Positions 22,848 through 35,463 of a DNA stretch of 64,000 nt are shown one piece after another. The translations under genes were made by a program, and so were the position numbers. Source of the DNA: Aplectana chamaeleonis (taxonomy: Eukaryota > Nematoda > Chromadorea > Rhabditida > Cosmocercidae); contig JAPDOI010001203.1 of the NCBI GenBank assembly GCA_029168955.1, positions 124,001 to 188,000 of the forward strand, written 5' to 3'. Position 1 is the stretch's first letter; each line of letters starts with the position of its first letter. Under the pieces are notes generated by a model. It saw only the letters and a program-made list of their open reading frames with translations. It was not told the DNA's origin and searched no databases.

Positions 22848-23386
22848 CAATACCAGCACTAATTTACTTAAAAAGTCGCGAAAGTCTCGCGACTTTTGCG
22901 ACTTTTCGTCATAACACGGCTCAAAAAGACCCGTTCGGGGAGCTAGGGGCGTAATTGGAATCAGCATCGAGAGCTCTTCATTTTGAGCACGCATTTCCTA
23001 ACCTGGTCCCGTTTTAAGCAAGAATGAACTTGGCATATGTGGAGGGAATGGAAAATCGACTTTTCCTGATTGGGTTACCGCGCGAAGCTTATTTGAAAGA
23101 GGATCAGAAAGTACAATTTTAGACTAAGTCCAAGGGCGACTGATTCCGTTTCAGCTTAGAACGAGACGTGGTGTTTTCGTTGTCTCCATTTTTCGGTTGA
23201 CCCTATATGTCTTGTTTTCAGATCAAGGAATGTTTGCGCACAAAATTAAGAGCTCTCGATGGTGATTCCAAATATGCCCCTAGCTCCCCGAGCGAGTCAA
23301 TTTGAGCCGTGTTATGACGAAGAGTCGAAAAAGTCGCGATTTCGCGACTTTTGTGGCTCTTTTTGAGTGAAACCAGTGGAGCTAGG
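22848..23386. mobile_element. Foldback element with TA target, nested in C-type MITE
   Basis: Long imperfect inverted arms run from about 22860 to 22990 and 23230 to 23370. They share GCGACTTTT, TCGTCATAACACGGCTCAAA and GGGGAGCTAGGGGC. TA stands at both borders (22846-22847 and 23387-23388), and the interrupted C-type sequence continues on either side. A TA target suggests Tc1/mariner-type mobilisation. There is no transposase. Confidence 0.75.
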
Positions 23387-23473
23387 TATCTCGCTCATTT
23401 GAAGCAATTAAGATCTCGCACTTGGCGGGACTACTACACAATCGAATAAAAACCACAAATTTTATGTCTGAGG

Positions 23474-23840
23474 CAGGGTCAAGCAACCCGTTGGACAAAA
23501 TGCGTTCGCTGCTGCGACTCGCCCCCGCCTCCCATTCGTGGCAGAGTTCTGCTACCCCGTGCCTCACAATGGGCCCACTGAGATCAAGGTAAACCGCCCA
23601 CTTTGGAAGGCCTCCAAAAATCATTTTTTTATCGCTATTTGGACATTTGCAATTACGACGAGTATTTACTTCATCAGCAGTTGACAAACAAGTCTGAACA
23701 ATTCGTGGTTGTGTAGGAAACATTCTGTGGTGGAGCTGAGTTAGAATCGAAAATATCCGGCGCTGCAACTCCTTTAATTTTTCAGATTTGGTGGCGACCC
23801 TCCCTCCACTTGGGAAAATTTCCAAAATCGCTTGACCCTG
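23474..23840. mobile_element. hAT-type MITE with perfect 8-bp target duplication
   Basis: The ends are CAGGGTCAAGC and its exact complement GCTTGACCCTG. They are flanked by GTCTGAGG at 23466-23473 and 23841-23848. An 8-bp duplication with CAGGG ends is characteristic of the hAT superfamily. It lies within the C-type MITE and encodes nothing recognisable, although a 147-codon minus frame crosses it. Confidence 0.88.
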
Positions 23841-23871
23841 GTCTGAGGGTGTAGTGTGTGAAGGTTGACTA

Positions 23872-24349
23872 ACAGTGAGAACAGTCCAACCTCAAAATCG
23901 TTTTCTCTATTTTCTGCCTATCTCGAGAACAGCCCCACACTGATTCAAAGAATGTGTCTGGAATGGTACAAGACCCCTCGAGAAGGGAGTTGTGGCCCCC
24001 TCGAAAATTGAGCTCCAGAAGCATAGTGGACGAGTTGTCCGAGGCTTGTAACTTCCGCCATTTGATACCGATGTATGGACTTGAATAAAGGGAGAGGTTG
24101 ATAATTAAGGGAAGAATGTGGCCAGAGCTCGGGAACCGTTGCTTATTTCGCCACTGTTGAGCTCAAAAAATCGTAAAAGGAGTGTGCCAAAGTGGCTTTC
24201 TGATGAGGGCGCCCCAGGGTGGCTCCCTCCTATATCTCGCTAATTCGAAGGAATCGAGAGCTCTCACTTGGCAGGTGTTAAATGGTGGATGTGCTTCATG
24301 ATTATGTCGAAATCTCAAATTTCGTCCCCGAGTTTGAACTGTGCCTTTG
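23872..24349 (+). mobile_element. C-type TTAA MITE
   Basis: The left end is ACAGTCCAACCTCAAAATCG and the right end GAGTTTGAACTGTGCCTTTGA. The interior has GAAGCATAGTGGACGAGTTG and AATCGTAAAAGGAGTGTGCC, as in the 6907-7233 copy. It follows the previous C-type element after only some 13 bp. Confidence 0.8.
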
Positions 24350-24510
24350 ACTTCCTCGTAACATGCACTTTCACAAACATCAAGTCGCCCAAACTCGAGG
24401 TTCAATCAATGAGCGAAGTCTTTGGTGTCTATTCGAATATTTTTGTGTCCTGTGAGGGTAGTGTTTGTGCTCCCTGTTCATTGATTTTGCGAAACGAAAC
24501 CCTATGTTCG

Positions 24511-25340
24511 TATGCACAATACCCGCGCTAAGTTTTGCAAAAACAGGGAGTATTCGCCACTTGGCAAAAAAAAAACGTCTGATGCTTGTAACTTTTCAAA
24601 CGAAGACGTCTTCGAATTCTGGAAATGCTATGGTATTCACTGCTCAAATTCCTACCTAATAATGTGCTTTGTGTACCGAAGTTCCCCAAAATCGCTTGGT
24701 TTTTGAGTAAAAATGTTTTTGCGATCGTTTTTCAAAAACGTCACGCGCTGCAAAGTGCGGCGAAACTTTTAGTAGTATTATGTATGTGCAAGCACATAAC
24801 AGAACAGCAATCTCCAAGTTTCCTCCGTGATTTAGATAAAGGTGGGGAAATCTTGAGATTTGAGCAGGCGAGTCTCCAAACTCCATTCATCGGTCTGGGG
24901 CATTCGCAACAGAAGTCTTACTTTTTAGGAAGTTCGCAGGAGTGCTTATGGAGAGATTTTGAAAATTTAACCTGCTCAAGTGTCGAGATTGCCCCCAACT
25001 TCATCTAATTCACGGAAAGAACATAGAAATCACTCTTCTGTTACTTGTACAACTACTACACAAAGTTTCGCCGCATTTTGCCGTGCGCGACGCTTTTGAA
25101 AAACAACCGCAAAAACAATTTTACTCAAAAATCAAGCAATTTCAGGAAACTTTGGTCCACGAAGCACATGAGTAGGTAGGAATTTGAGCTGTGAATATAG
25201 TAGCGTTCCCAGAACTCAAAAACGTCTTCGTTCGACAAAGTTACAAGTATCGGTCGTTTGCCAAGTTATGCGGAGAGCATTCGCCAAGTTTGGCAAATGC
25301 TCCCCGTTTTACAGAACTTAGCGCGGGTAATGTACGTACA
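24511..25340. mobile_element. Large foldback element (about 830 bp)
   Basis: Nearly the whole segment is one imperfect palindrome. The left arm (24511-24875) starts with ACCCGCGCTAAGTTTTG, and the right arm (24985-25340) ends with its complement. Shared interior words include AAAAACGTCTTCG, GTTTTTGAGTAAAA and CATAACAGAACAG-like sequence. The loop is about 110 nt. No clear target duplication was found. Open frames inside follow from the arms and are not genes. Confidence 0.8.
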
Positions 25341-26574
25341 TATTTCAGGGTATAGACCACCATGAGCGTTGACTGTAGGCACACATTGGCAACTTATGGT
25401 ACTAGTGATTCTTAATCTAGATCGTCTTTAATGCCAAGCAATTATTCAAACTTTCCAGTCGGCTCTCGGACCAATCAGATTTTCGCGACTTTTTGAGCGG
25501 CTGCCTTTGAAGAGACCATGAAAGAGAATGAGATTTCAGGAGAAATAAGGCCTAAAGTAACACACCAAAATTTTGTTTACGTTATTAGCAATCAAGGACC
25601 AGCAATAGCCCCACTCACAGCTACGAAATCCCTCAATAGAGGCTTTCATTTTAGGAAATTCAAGTATCGTTTGCAGAGAAGCTCTCCATGGTTTTTGTTT
25701 TTGGAGCACAATTATTTTCGGTAATTTTTGATGCCATTCCACATTAAATTCCTGTTAGGTGGTCGCACATAATGTTAGGTTGGAGCTGAATAAATGTGCC
25801 TCTCACCATACTTTTGTAAAACAGCTCGAGTCAGAGTAAGAACGCTACATTCCACGACCATTGGTGGTAAATGTTCAACAGTCTGACCAACTTATGAACG
25901 CATGACACGAACGAATGTATCTGCAAGAGTTGTTAGCAACCAACGCGTTTCTAACTTTCTAACTTTATACTAATAGATGACTCGATGAAAAGATTGTCGT
26001 CTTGCGATTACATCTGAAACTAATGTAGAAAAGGAAAAAGAATGAAAGCTAAAGGAGAGCATAGTGTCTTGCAGGTGTTTTCTGCTAAAAGGACAATTTC
26101 TGATCTTTTTTTTTTTCGAAAAAAAATTAAGTGGCTCCAAATTCGAAGAAAAACTGAATTTCTGAGAGTATTTCCGACTTTCTCCTATTGGGAGCAATGC
26201 GAAATTGTGCAAAAGCTTCAATACTGCGTCGAAATCAGTGTGTTTTAATCTGAAAATCCTATCGGTCGCAGGGCAAGACACAACATAAGCGGAATACAAG
26301 TCGCAGTGTTGCTCGCAGCGACGAACAGCACTGGGTGATGCAATATCGATTACATTAGGCGACGAGGGCGACCGACGCGGCGTGGAGGGAGACGAGGGAG
26401 CACCACAGAGTGTACTGACACCGCGACGGCCCTACGTCACTGCCAGCAAGCGGCGACCGACGCCGCGATGATAATGTTTTGAAACATGTTTGTCGCCGCG
26501 TGAAAGCTGACGCTCGGCGACCACTCGCCTGTCGCCGCAACTCTGGAGACCCCTAGAGAGTCCACGTAATCAAT
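25341..26574. other. No gene recognised
   Basis: A GC-rich stretch rich in CGACG/GTCGCCG words lies at 26360-26540. The minus frame at 25970-26299 (109 codons) is unassigned. Confidence 0.4.
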
Positions 26575-26700
26575 TTAGTCTAGTGAATGAATGGGGCTGC
26601 GACGGTAGATTGCCGCTCTCGATCGGGACTCCGTTCAGCGGTGATGCCGCCAACACCGAAACGACAAAAATGAGTCACAATGACCGTTTCTCAGCCCTTA
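26575..26700 (-). repeat. Dispersed repeat E, copy 1
   Basis: The segment contains the complement of TCTACCGTCGCAGCC and of CATTCATTCACTAGACTAAA. It is similar to 29055-29200 and 32745-32885. It is the most diverged of the three. Confidence 0.6.
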
Positions 26701-27899
26701 TTAAACCGTCAAATCAAGCATGCCGTCTCCGCCCACTTTCTTTACAGTTCGCGTACCCCTAGACAAACTCCTCCAGATTGATTGCTCGAGTACGTGATTT
26801 CGTCGTTTTTTCTCAGTTTATACTACCAGCTCCGAGCCTTCCATTCATGTCACAAAATCGATATCATTTTAAGAGTGTATGCTGCCTTCCTTCTTCCATT
26901 TTCCAAAGCCGTTTTGACTTTCTCGTCGACTAAGGGGCCCTAGACCTACAAAAACCTGAAAAATAATACATGATTTTCTGCGCGTATGTTGCCTTTGAAA
27001 ATGCGCAGACGGCACTGTCTTATCGCCTTAGTTAGACACAATACATGTTGATGTCTTCACTGAAGATTACTAAAAAATACGTTTTGTTCAATGGTTATAG
27101 ATGCCTGATTCACCCTGTGGTTGACTGGTCGAGTAAACCTGTTTGAACACTGCAAATCACAGCGAAACGTTGGCTCAGTAGTTTGAGACTAGAAGTAGGT
27201 TTTTTGAATATTTTCATTGCAAAAGATCTCAATATCCAAGCATGTGCATTAGCCCATGGACTCAGCCCTTCGTGGACTTACCTACTCAAAAACATCCAAG
27301 ACTAGGATACTACAACACTACCTTCAATTACAGACTGCTTACCTGATGATTTCCTCCTATTACCTGAAGTACCGCCCCACCTTTTACAAATCTATTCCAC
27401 TGTCAAAGGTTTTAAACTCCAGTCTCAAAACTCTACACAGTCGTGATAGCTTTTCCATGGAAACTTAGTGGAAAGCATCTCCCAAAAACCGAACATGATG
27501 TGTACAAAATTTGGGAGCGAAATCCGCCGTTTATGCTGTCCTCAAACCACAAGTTGTGTTTTTTGCCGTTATTTACCTCCCAGATGGAATAATGCCACTC
27601 AATAAATCACCGACTCCGACATTTAAGCTTCAAAAAAGATGTGATTAGTTGGGCCTTAAGCTCCTGCCACGTCTATTTGCACTCAATGTTGTAGTCTGAT
27701 GCATCGATGTTCTTCGAGTTTCGCATCCCGCCATTCAAGACTTTTTACTGCTGTCCCAGCTGAAACACATCTGGCGTGACGGGAAGGCGCATCATTAACA
27801 TACGGACTCGTTAGATTTCTTTCCGTTTTGATGGATGTTAGGGTACTGACGTCGCAGGTCTTTATCATGATCCTATCTTAGGTATTTTTCGATGTCTCT
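26701..27899. other. No gene recognised
   Basis: A 70-codon plus frame at 27256-27468 is unassigned. No repeats were seen. Confidence 0.4.
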
Positions 27900-28380
27900 C
27901 TGCTGGTGAATTCCTTCTTGGAACATCGTTGTTATCACTGTCATGTCGACGTTCCTCCAGAGTTACTCACCAGTTTTGATGATCAATAAAAACTGCTATT
28001 TGTGGTTAAAAGTAGCACAAGTAGGGAGTAATAGTCAGATTTAATGAATAAGTCGATCAGGAAAAGTAAAGCTCTCCAAAAATGGGTGAATCTTTTTTTG
28101 GAAATTTCTTGTTATCGCTGTCTTGATGAAAGTCCTCCAGAGTTACTGGTTTTGATGATCAATCAATAAGCAATGTCGATGTAGATTAGTTGATTGTTTT
28201 CGAAAGTATATTAGGAAGGGAAAAGTAGCAAGATTCAATGAAGTAATCAATTAGAAATTTTAAAAATTTTTTTCGAGAGAATGGCGATCCACTGTTTGGA
28301 AAGTCCTTGTTATCACTGTCTAGTTGTCATTCCTCCAGAGTTACCGGTTCTAATGATTGAATCCAGTATTCTTTGAAGGT
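27900..28380. repeat. Imperfect tandem array, unit about 180-200 bp
   Basis: Three copies of a core of about 60 bp (TTGTTATCACTGTC, a short variable part, TCCTCCAGAGTTAC, then a GGTTTTGATGATCAAT-like part) occur near 27930, 28110 and 28307. They are separated by A-rich, more diverged sequence. The spacing is about 181 and then 199 bp, giving roughly 2.5 units. Confidence 0.75.
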
Positions 28381-28621
28381 CACATCACATCGAAGTCGCA
28401 GCGCTTTTCTATAAGGCGCGGCCACTTTTGGGAGCTGCACTACCGCTCGCAGGGTTTGGCGAGAAGACGGGCGGGGACTCGTTTTCGCGCCCTTAAATAA
28501 GCTCCTTCAAAATCATGTTTTTTCGGGATCTCAAAACTTATTTAGGATCCAGGTGGAGGGGCTGTTCAACAGCGTAATGCTTTGTCTAGTATTTGTCTAC
28601 TGTGCACCCTTAAATTTTGCT

Positions 28622-28784
28622 TGCATCCTCTATTTCAGAGTGGAATCGATTTTTGTTGTTCGTGTGCGTGTGCGCGCGTACGCTGCTTCCCCTTCTCTTG
28701 CAAGCCTTCCCGCTGCCTCTCTGCTCTCACCGCACACGCACACGAAGCAACAGGGTGAATTCGGTTCAGGAATAGAGGATATGC
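28622..28784. mobile_element. Short inverted-repeat element (about 160 bp)
   Basis: Arms 28622-28672 and 28733-28784 share GCATCCTCTAT, TGTTGTTCGTGTGCGTG and CGCACACG complements around a pyrimidine-rich loop. No target duplication is evident. The alternating GT/CG stretch is part of the arm. Confidence 0.55.
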
Positions 28785-29054
28785 TGTATAATACACTTGA
28801 AATATTACCCCGAACAATTTTGTTTAAACTCGAAACCTAGCGATCAATATACCATCGAATTATCCTTCTCACCTGAACCTCAAATAGTTTTCCACATCTG
28901 AAAAAAAATTCCTAAAAAGTACTTAATTATTATGAAGGACGCTGAGGAGCGACACGAGTCGTTCTCTCGCGCCTTCTGTCCGAATACTATGAGTGGTATT
29001 GCACATATCTTCGCATAGATGAGAATGAACTTCGGTGCTCCATTGCGTAGAGCT

Positions 29055-29200
29055 CACATAAATATTTAGTCTGATGAATGGACGGGGCTGTGGCGGTAGA
29101 TCGCCGCGCGCGAATCGAAAACCCGTTGGCCAGTGATGCCGACGATACCGCACGGCCAGCCGCCTGGTCGGACTTAATCGAATACGGAAACAATAAGTGT
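29055..29200 (-). repeat. Dispersed repeat E, copy 2
   Basis: On the minus strand this reads GACCAGGCGGCTGGCCGTGC, CGATTCGCGCGCGGCGATCT and CCATTCATCAGACTAAAT. It matches the plus-strand copy at 32745-32885. Confidence 0.75.
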
Positions 29201-30249
29201 TCTTCATGCGATATTTTAATCATTTCTTGCCCATCGTTTCCTCAAACTCTGCAGAAAGTTCACGGATTCCGTTTCCTTTCAAGCTAACATCACAAGTTCG
29301 GGGATAGATTCAGGGACATATGCATCAATTTATTCCTTGTGGGTATACCTAATCCGATTTCACCCTATACTCTCATGAACCTTTCCACCTAATGAAGACG
29401 TATTTTCCTCGCCCATATCCCTTAATAGAAAAACAAAAAGGGCACCGCTTTTGCCTCGATTGCAGGCTCGTACGGGATTTCGATCGCAATTTTCTTTCAA
29501 GGACCTCCTAAACATCTCTCAACGCCCTTGAAGTGGAGGACAGGCTTGCTGAGATGTCACCTTTTGAATATACACAGAACCAACCAAAATTCCGAATTTA
29601 TCGATAAAAAACAGTTGCATGTGTTTAACGCCCGCAATACAAAATTCACCTATTTGGAAGCCTTTTTTCATCTATAGCGAACAACCTTAGCATGACGACG
29701 GTTTCAAATGGACGTACTTTCTGCCAGGTATGTGGCTTCTACATACGTATTGCGATCGATACTGTTCGTGCACTTTCCGAAATATGAAAAAAGTGGTGTT
29801 ACCGGATTCTCGCGCCTTTGCGAAATGCAGAAGCACTATGACAGAAATCACATTCCGTGGTGTTCTCTTGTGTTTGGGTTTGAGATCCCAGCTCATTTGC
29901 ATTTAGGAAGGAACATAAGTGTATTGGGAACCATTCGTCTATAATGTTTTTAGCTTGACTAGTTTGGCTTTAGTTGGAGTGCAGCTTGTGGAATTAACCT
30001 ATAACTTATTCCGTAGAACATCATACATCCGAAAAGTTCAAAAATCCGACTATATTCGAAAAGTCGCATATTCAAGCAGTTCGAAATTCTACCCTCATCA
30101 AAAACTTGAATAATCGGAAATAATCCCATTTGGAGCGATTATAGGTACTCACACTCTCGCGGGGGTCGCTGGCCGGTTGAGAGGAGTTGAACAGGTAGCG
30201 TGCTGCCACATGGAACGAAAAAAGGGGCGGGCAAGGCCCGAAAACTCTC
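29201..30249. other. No gene recognised
   Basis: Short frames only. CCGAAAAGTTC-like words recur at 30028-30070 but do not form a clear repeat. Confidence 0.4.
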
Positions 30250-30800
30250 CCATTCATGCCGAAAACTCCGCGTGTCAACCTCCCACCGGCCCTAGAAGGC
30301 CACTTCACAGTTGACCCTTTCACACCGAAAGCTCTGCCTAATCACCTCCCTCCGACCACTCAAAGTGACGTCACACCCAGGTGTTTACACCGAAAGTATT
30401 GCCTTTTCACCTCCCACCGACCGCTACCTACCACTCTTGCAGTCGCGGGTTTCGATGGCAGGTCGAGAGGCAGCATTGGCGAATCAACCTGCCACCGACG
30501 CCCGCCCGAGTGTCAATATCCCGAACAATACCATCAACAACAAGCACAAACACCTCACATTTAAGGGCAGCGTATACATTGTGGGCTGCCATTTACGCGC
30601 TCTGCACGAGAGAGTATCAGAGAAAAACAGTGCAGACACTGCAACACGTCGACCCGAAATCTCCGCCACATATGAGACATTACCACGAAAAGTTCGGCAG
30701 TTATGAGTCATGCCGAAACCTCCGTCGATCAGCCAGATCCGATCAGTTTGTCTGGGAAAGGGGCGTTTTAACCGGCCACCGACCCCCGCCATTGCCTGAG
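30250..30800. repeat. Degenerate CCACCGACC-type repeat region
   Basis: Words of the form CACCGAAAG...TGCCTTTTCACCTCCCACCGACC recur around 30255, 30330, 30385 and, more degraded, near 30480 and 30770. They give a C-rich region with long but unrecognisable frames in several phases. Spacing is irregular. Confidence 0.5.
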
Positions 30801-30825
30801 TAGTAGGCGCTCAACACATGTACAT

Positions 30826-31972
30826 CAGGGCTGTGCGTAATAGAAATTTTGTAATTCGTTAGTCGTTAGTCATTCAACCGGCCAAAACCCTTGTTAGTCG
30901 TTAGTCGTTAAAAATCTAGGCTTTGAAAACAAGCACAGTTGAGGCAGAAAAACCCTTATGAATAAAAAAAAAGGAAGGCATGAAGAGATGTATGTTTTCA
31001 AAACATTCATGGCCATTAAAGACACAAATCATTCCTTGTTAGAGAACCTACTTCAAACGGCAAACCTACGTGTACATAATTCAAAATATGGATTATTACT
31101 TGAGAGTGTGTGTTTATCGATTTTTGTCGTTTTTCGGTAAGAAAAGAAACAATATGGAAAACAGAGGAAATTTTGAACTCTTTGATGTTTTCCAGCCCAA
31201 ATTTTGCCGTTTCGCGTTATATGATGTTATTTGAGATCTACATGTTGCTGACAACACGGAGAATTGCACCGACTCTGCACTATTTGTTCTTTGATCAGCG
31301 TCGCGATCCGAGCGCTTGCATGGTTTAGAGCTTGTTCCCATAATGGGGAACGGTCGGAAGAAATTAGCATCCAAGTTAAAATTCCACCCCTGAGAGGTCT
31401 CAGCACCACTTAATGGAAACCCCTTATTCCGAATTTATTAATGAAAGTCGAAGGACGGCCCACTTTATAATCCAATCATCAGATACAGTTCCCGCCGTTG
31501 GGCAGTGGTGGCCTGCAGACAACGCTCCATATTATCACCTCTCATAGTGTCCTCTGCAAAAATCTCCGCTGGAGCCGGTCAGTGCCGAACCGGTTCAGTG
31601 AGCCTACCATAAAGTAGTGAGAGCGACGCGAAGTCGCGTAAACGCTGCGCCTAAAGTTGCGTAACGTTTGGTTGAGGTTTTAATGTCGGGGTTCCAGAAC
31701 CGCGAAGCAGTATCAGTAGAAATAATAAATACTGTATTCTATGGTTATTTTGTACCATCCACCTCGAACAACCCACAGTAACTATGTATCATTTCTGGAG
31801 TAATCATTGGTTTGAAGCGTGATGTGAATGACTATTGATTTTTTAACGAATTTTGGGGTTGCTTACGAAATTATTTTTCTTTTTGTTAGTCGTCAGTCTT
31901 TAGTCGTAACACCCAAAAAGCCCGTTAGTCGTTAAATTCGTTAGTCGTTAGTCGTAATTACGCACATCCCTG
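30826..31972. mobile_element. Non-autonomous hAT-type element (1147 bp)
   Basis: The left end CAGGGCTGTGCGTAAT and the right end ATTACGCACATCCCTG are inverted repeats matching at 15 of 16 positions. They are flanked by the exact 8-bp duplication ATGTACAT at 30818-30825 and 31973-31980. Several GTTAGTCGTTAGTC motifs lie just inside both ends (about 30858-30910 and 31885-31955), like the sub-terminal transposase-binding repeats of hAT elements. No hAT transposase motif could be read in the roughly 1 kb interior, so it probably depends on a transposase encoded elsewhere. Confidence 0.9.
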
Positions 31973-31980
31973 ATGTACAT

Positions 31981-32740
31981 GTGCTCTCGGAAAGCAATAT
32001 TTTCGGTTTAGAGACCGTTTCAACGAGTTTGTAGTCTACTGCATATGGCACCGGATTTGCGCCAACCTTCAGTGGGGAACGCAAAGTATCACTGCGATCC
32101 ATGTCGACTGTATACTGGGGAATGGAGAAATATTCAACCGCAGTATAGAAACATTTAGTTCTGGTCAGAGATTATCATCAAATTATCATAAATTTTAAAC
32201 TTTTCCTCCTCGCTGTTTCTGAAACTTACTCTTCGCACTATTTTACTAATCAGGGACCGTAATAGGCTTCCGTTTTGCTCGTGAAGAAAGCCACCATTCT
32301 AAAGATTCCAGATCTCACTATCACTACTTAAAATGTAGGAATTGCTATCAATACGAATACCGGATTAAAGGGATTCCCAGGACAAACAATTAAGAATTCA
32401 GAAACACAGAGGGAGATGCTCATTAATAGATGCAACTTCTTCCCGTAAGTTCTGTTTCGAATGTAACGTGTTTTTCTCGAACGAACGCCAAGGGTAATTT
32501 ATTTTTCAACCTCCTTCAGAAGGTGCCTGAATTTAAATAAAAAAATCTAAATTGGTGGTGAAGTGCGTGCACTGGGAACCCAATGGTGATCGAAAACTCG
32601 ATCAATTTTCGATTTATTCTGAAAATAATTTGTACGTATCACTCAATGCTCCCGAGCTCTATACGTTCGATAATATTCACCATCTTTTGCGGCAGAGTCG
32701 AGCATAGCGAGTGTGAGGTAGTAGAGGTATGGTTTCCGTT
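31981..32740. other. No gene; half copy of F-family element
   Basis: Positions 32046-32105 contain GCACCGGATTTGCGCCAA and GGGAACGCAAAGTATCAC, the right half of the palindromic F element at 40846-40976. The rest shows nothing recognisable. Confidence 0.5.
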
Positions 32741-32744
32741 TTCG

Positions 32745-32885
32745 ATTTAGTTTGACGCATGGACCAGGCGGCTGGCCATGCGGAGTTGGTGGCCTCACTG
32801 GAGAATGGGATTTCGATTCGCGCAGGGCGATCTACCGTCGCAGCCTTGTTCATTCATCACACTAAAATTATCACGCGAACTCTAC
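32745..32885 (+). repeat. Dispersed repeat E, copy 3
   Basis: It contains GACCAGGCGGCTGGCCATGC, GATTTCGATTCGCGCAGGGC and CATTCATCACACTAAAAT. A 62-codon plus frame spans it. The corresponding frame is also open in the copy at 29055-29200. Confidence 0.75.
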
Positions 32886-33083
32886 AGTTCACGACAACGG
32901 AGAAAAGGCGGTTTCGCGGTTACGTTATTCCACTAAGCGTATTGTAAATTTGTAGGTTGCGCAATAATCGGCGGAAAAGTTACAATTTCCTCCTTGATTT
33001 CGAATAAAAACATCGGGAACGTTGAAAACTATTGTGAGTTAACCCCATTTCCCCACAATATCAATATATTTTGAGTATTTGTC

Positions 33084-33182
33084 ATGGATGCACGCAGGAA
33101 TAAACAGGAAAATTAAATTTCTTTTTTTTTTCATTTTTTGTAATTTTCATTTATTTTCTTGTCATTCCTGCGTGTATCTATG
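33084..33182. repeat. Hairpin-forming inverted repeat (about 100 bp)
   Basis: CATGGATGCACGCAGGAAT and the complement of ATTCCTGCGTGTATCTATG form the arms, extended by AGGAAAATTAAA/AATTTTCATTT-type pairing around a T-rich loop. It is either a tiny MITE or a hairpin RNA source. Confidence 0.6.
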
Positions 33183-35238
<2,056 letters not shown>

Positions 35239-35261
35239 CTATGTATGTGATGGGGTGTGTA

Positions 35262-35463
35262 TGCAAAGTCTGTTGGTACCTGCTCGTTGGTGCCCCTGCT
35301 TCTACTGGAACCCAGCAGACGTTTGAGTGTACACAGGAACGTTCGAGCGATATAGCGTGCACAACTATATCGCGAAAGTATCCCGCACATTGCATAAAGG
35401 TGTCGCCGTCCGGCACACTAAGGCCTCTGGTCCATAACACCTTAGGATCCGTACCTAGGAGTC
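35262..35463 (+). other. Structured leader of retrotransposon copy 2
   Basis: Four hairpins can be drawn in succession: CTGCT/AGCAG, ACGTT/AACGT, GCGATATAG/CTATATCGC and GTGTCGCC/GGCACAC. All four are also possible in copy 1, where one pair in the third stem is lost. In copy 1 the leader is additionally open in the endonuclease frame, so coding cannot be excluded. A ribozyme or ribosome-entry role is only a hypothesis. Confidence 0.45.

Larger units (their letters stand above)
22485..23858 (+). mobile_element. C-type MITE carrying two later insertions
   Basis: The left part (about 22485-22847) matches the copy at 47410-47868, including GGTGGACGAGTTGTC and ATTTCTCTTCATTCGCA. The right part resumes after the first insertion with TATCTCGCTCATTTGAAG and GATCTCGCACTTGGC, and resumes again at 23841 with GTCTGAGGGTGTAGTGTG. 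Without the two inserts it would be about 460 bp, equal to the uninterrupted copy. Confidence 0.75.

Noticed and set aside
23382..23825. 147-codon minus frame
   Set aside because: It coincides with a hAT-type MITE whose limits are fixed by a perfect 8-bp duplication; no protein motif.
27929..28345. Possible C/D-box small nucleolar RNA array (TGATGA boxes)
   Set aside because: Only two of three units keep TGATGA and no CTGA box or closing stem was found.
30256..30803. Three overlapping proline- and threonine-rich plus frames
   Set aside because: All phases are open because of a degenerate C-rich repeat; no consistent codon pattern.
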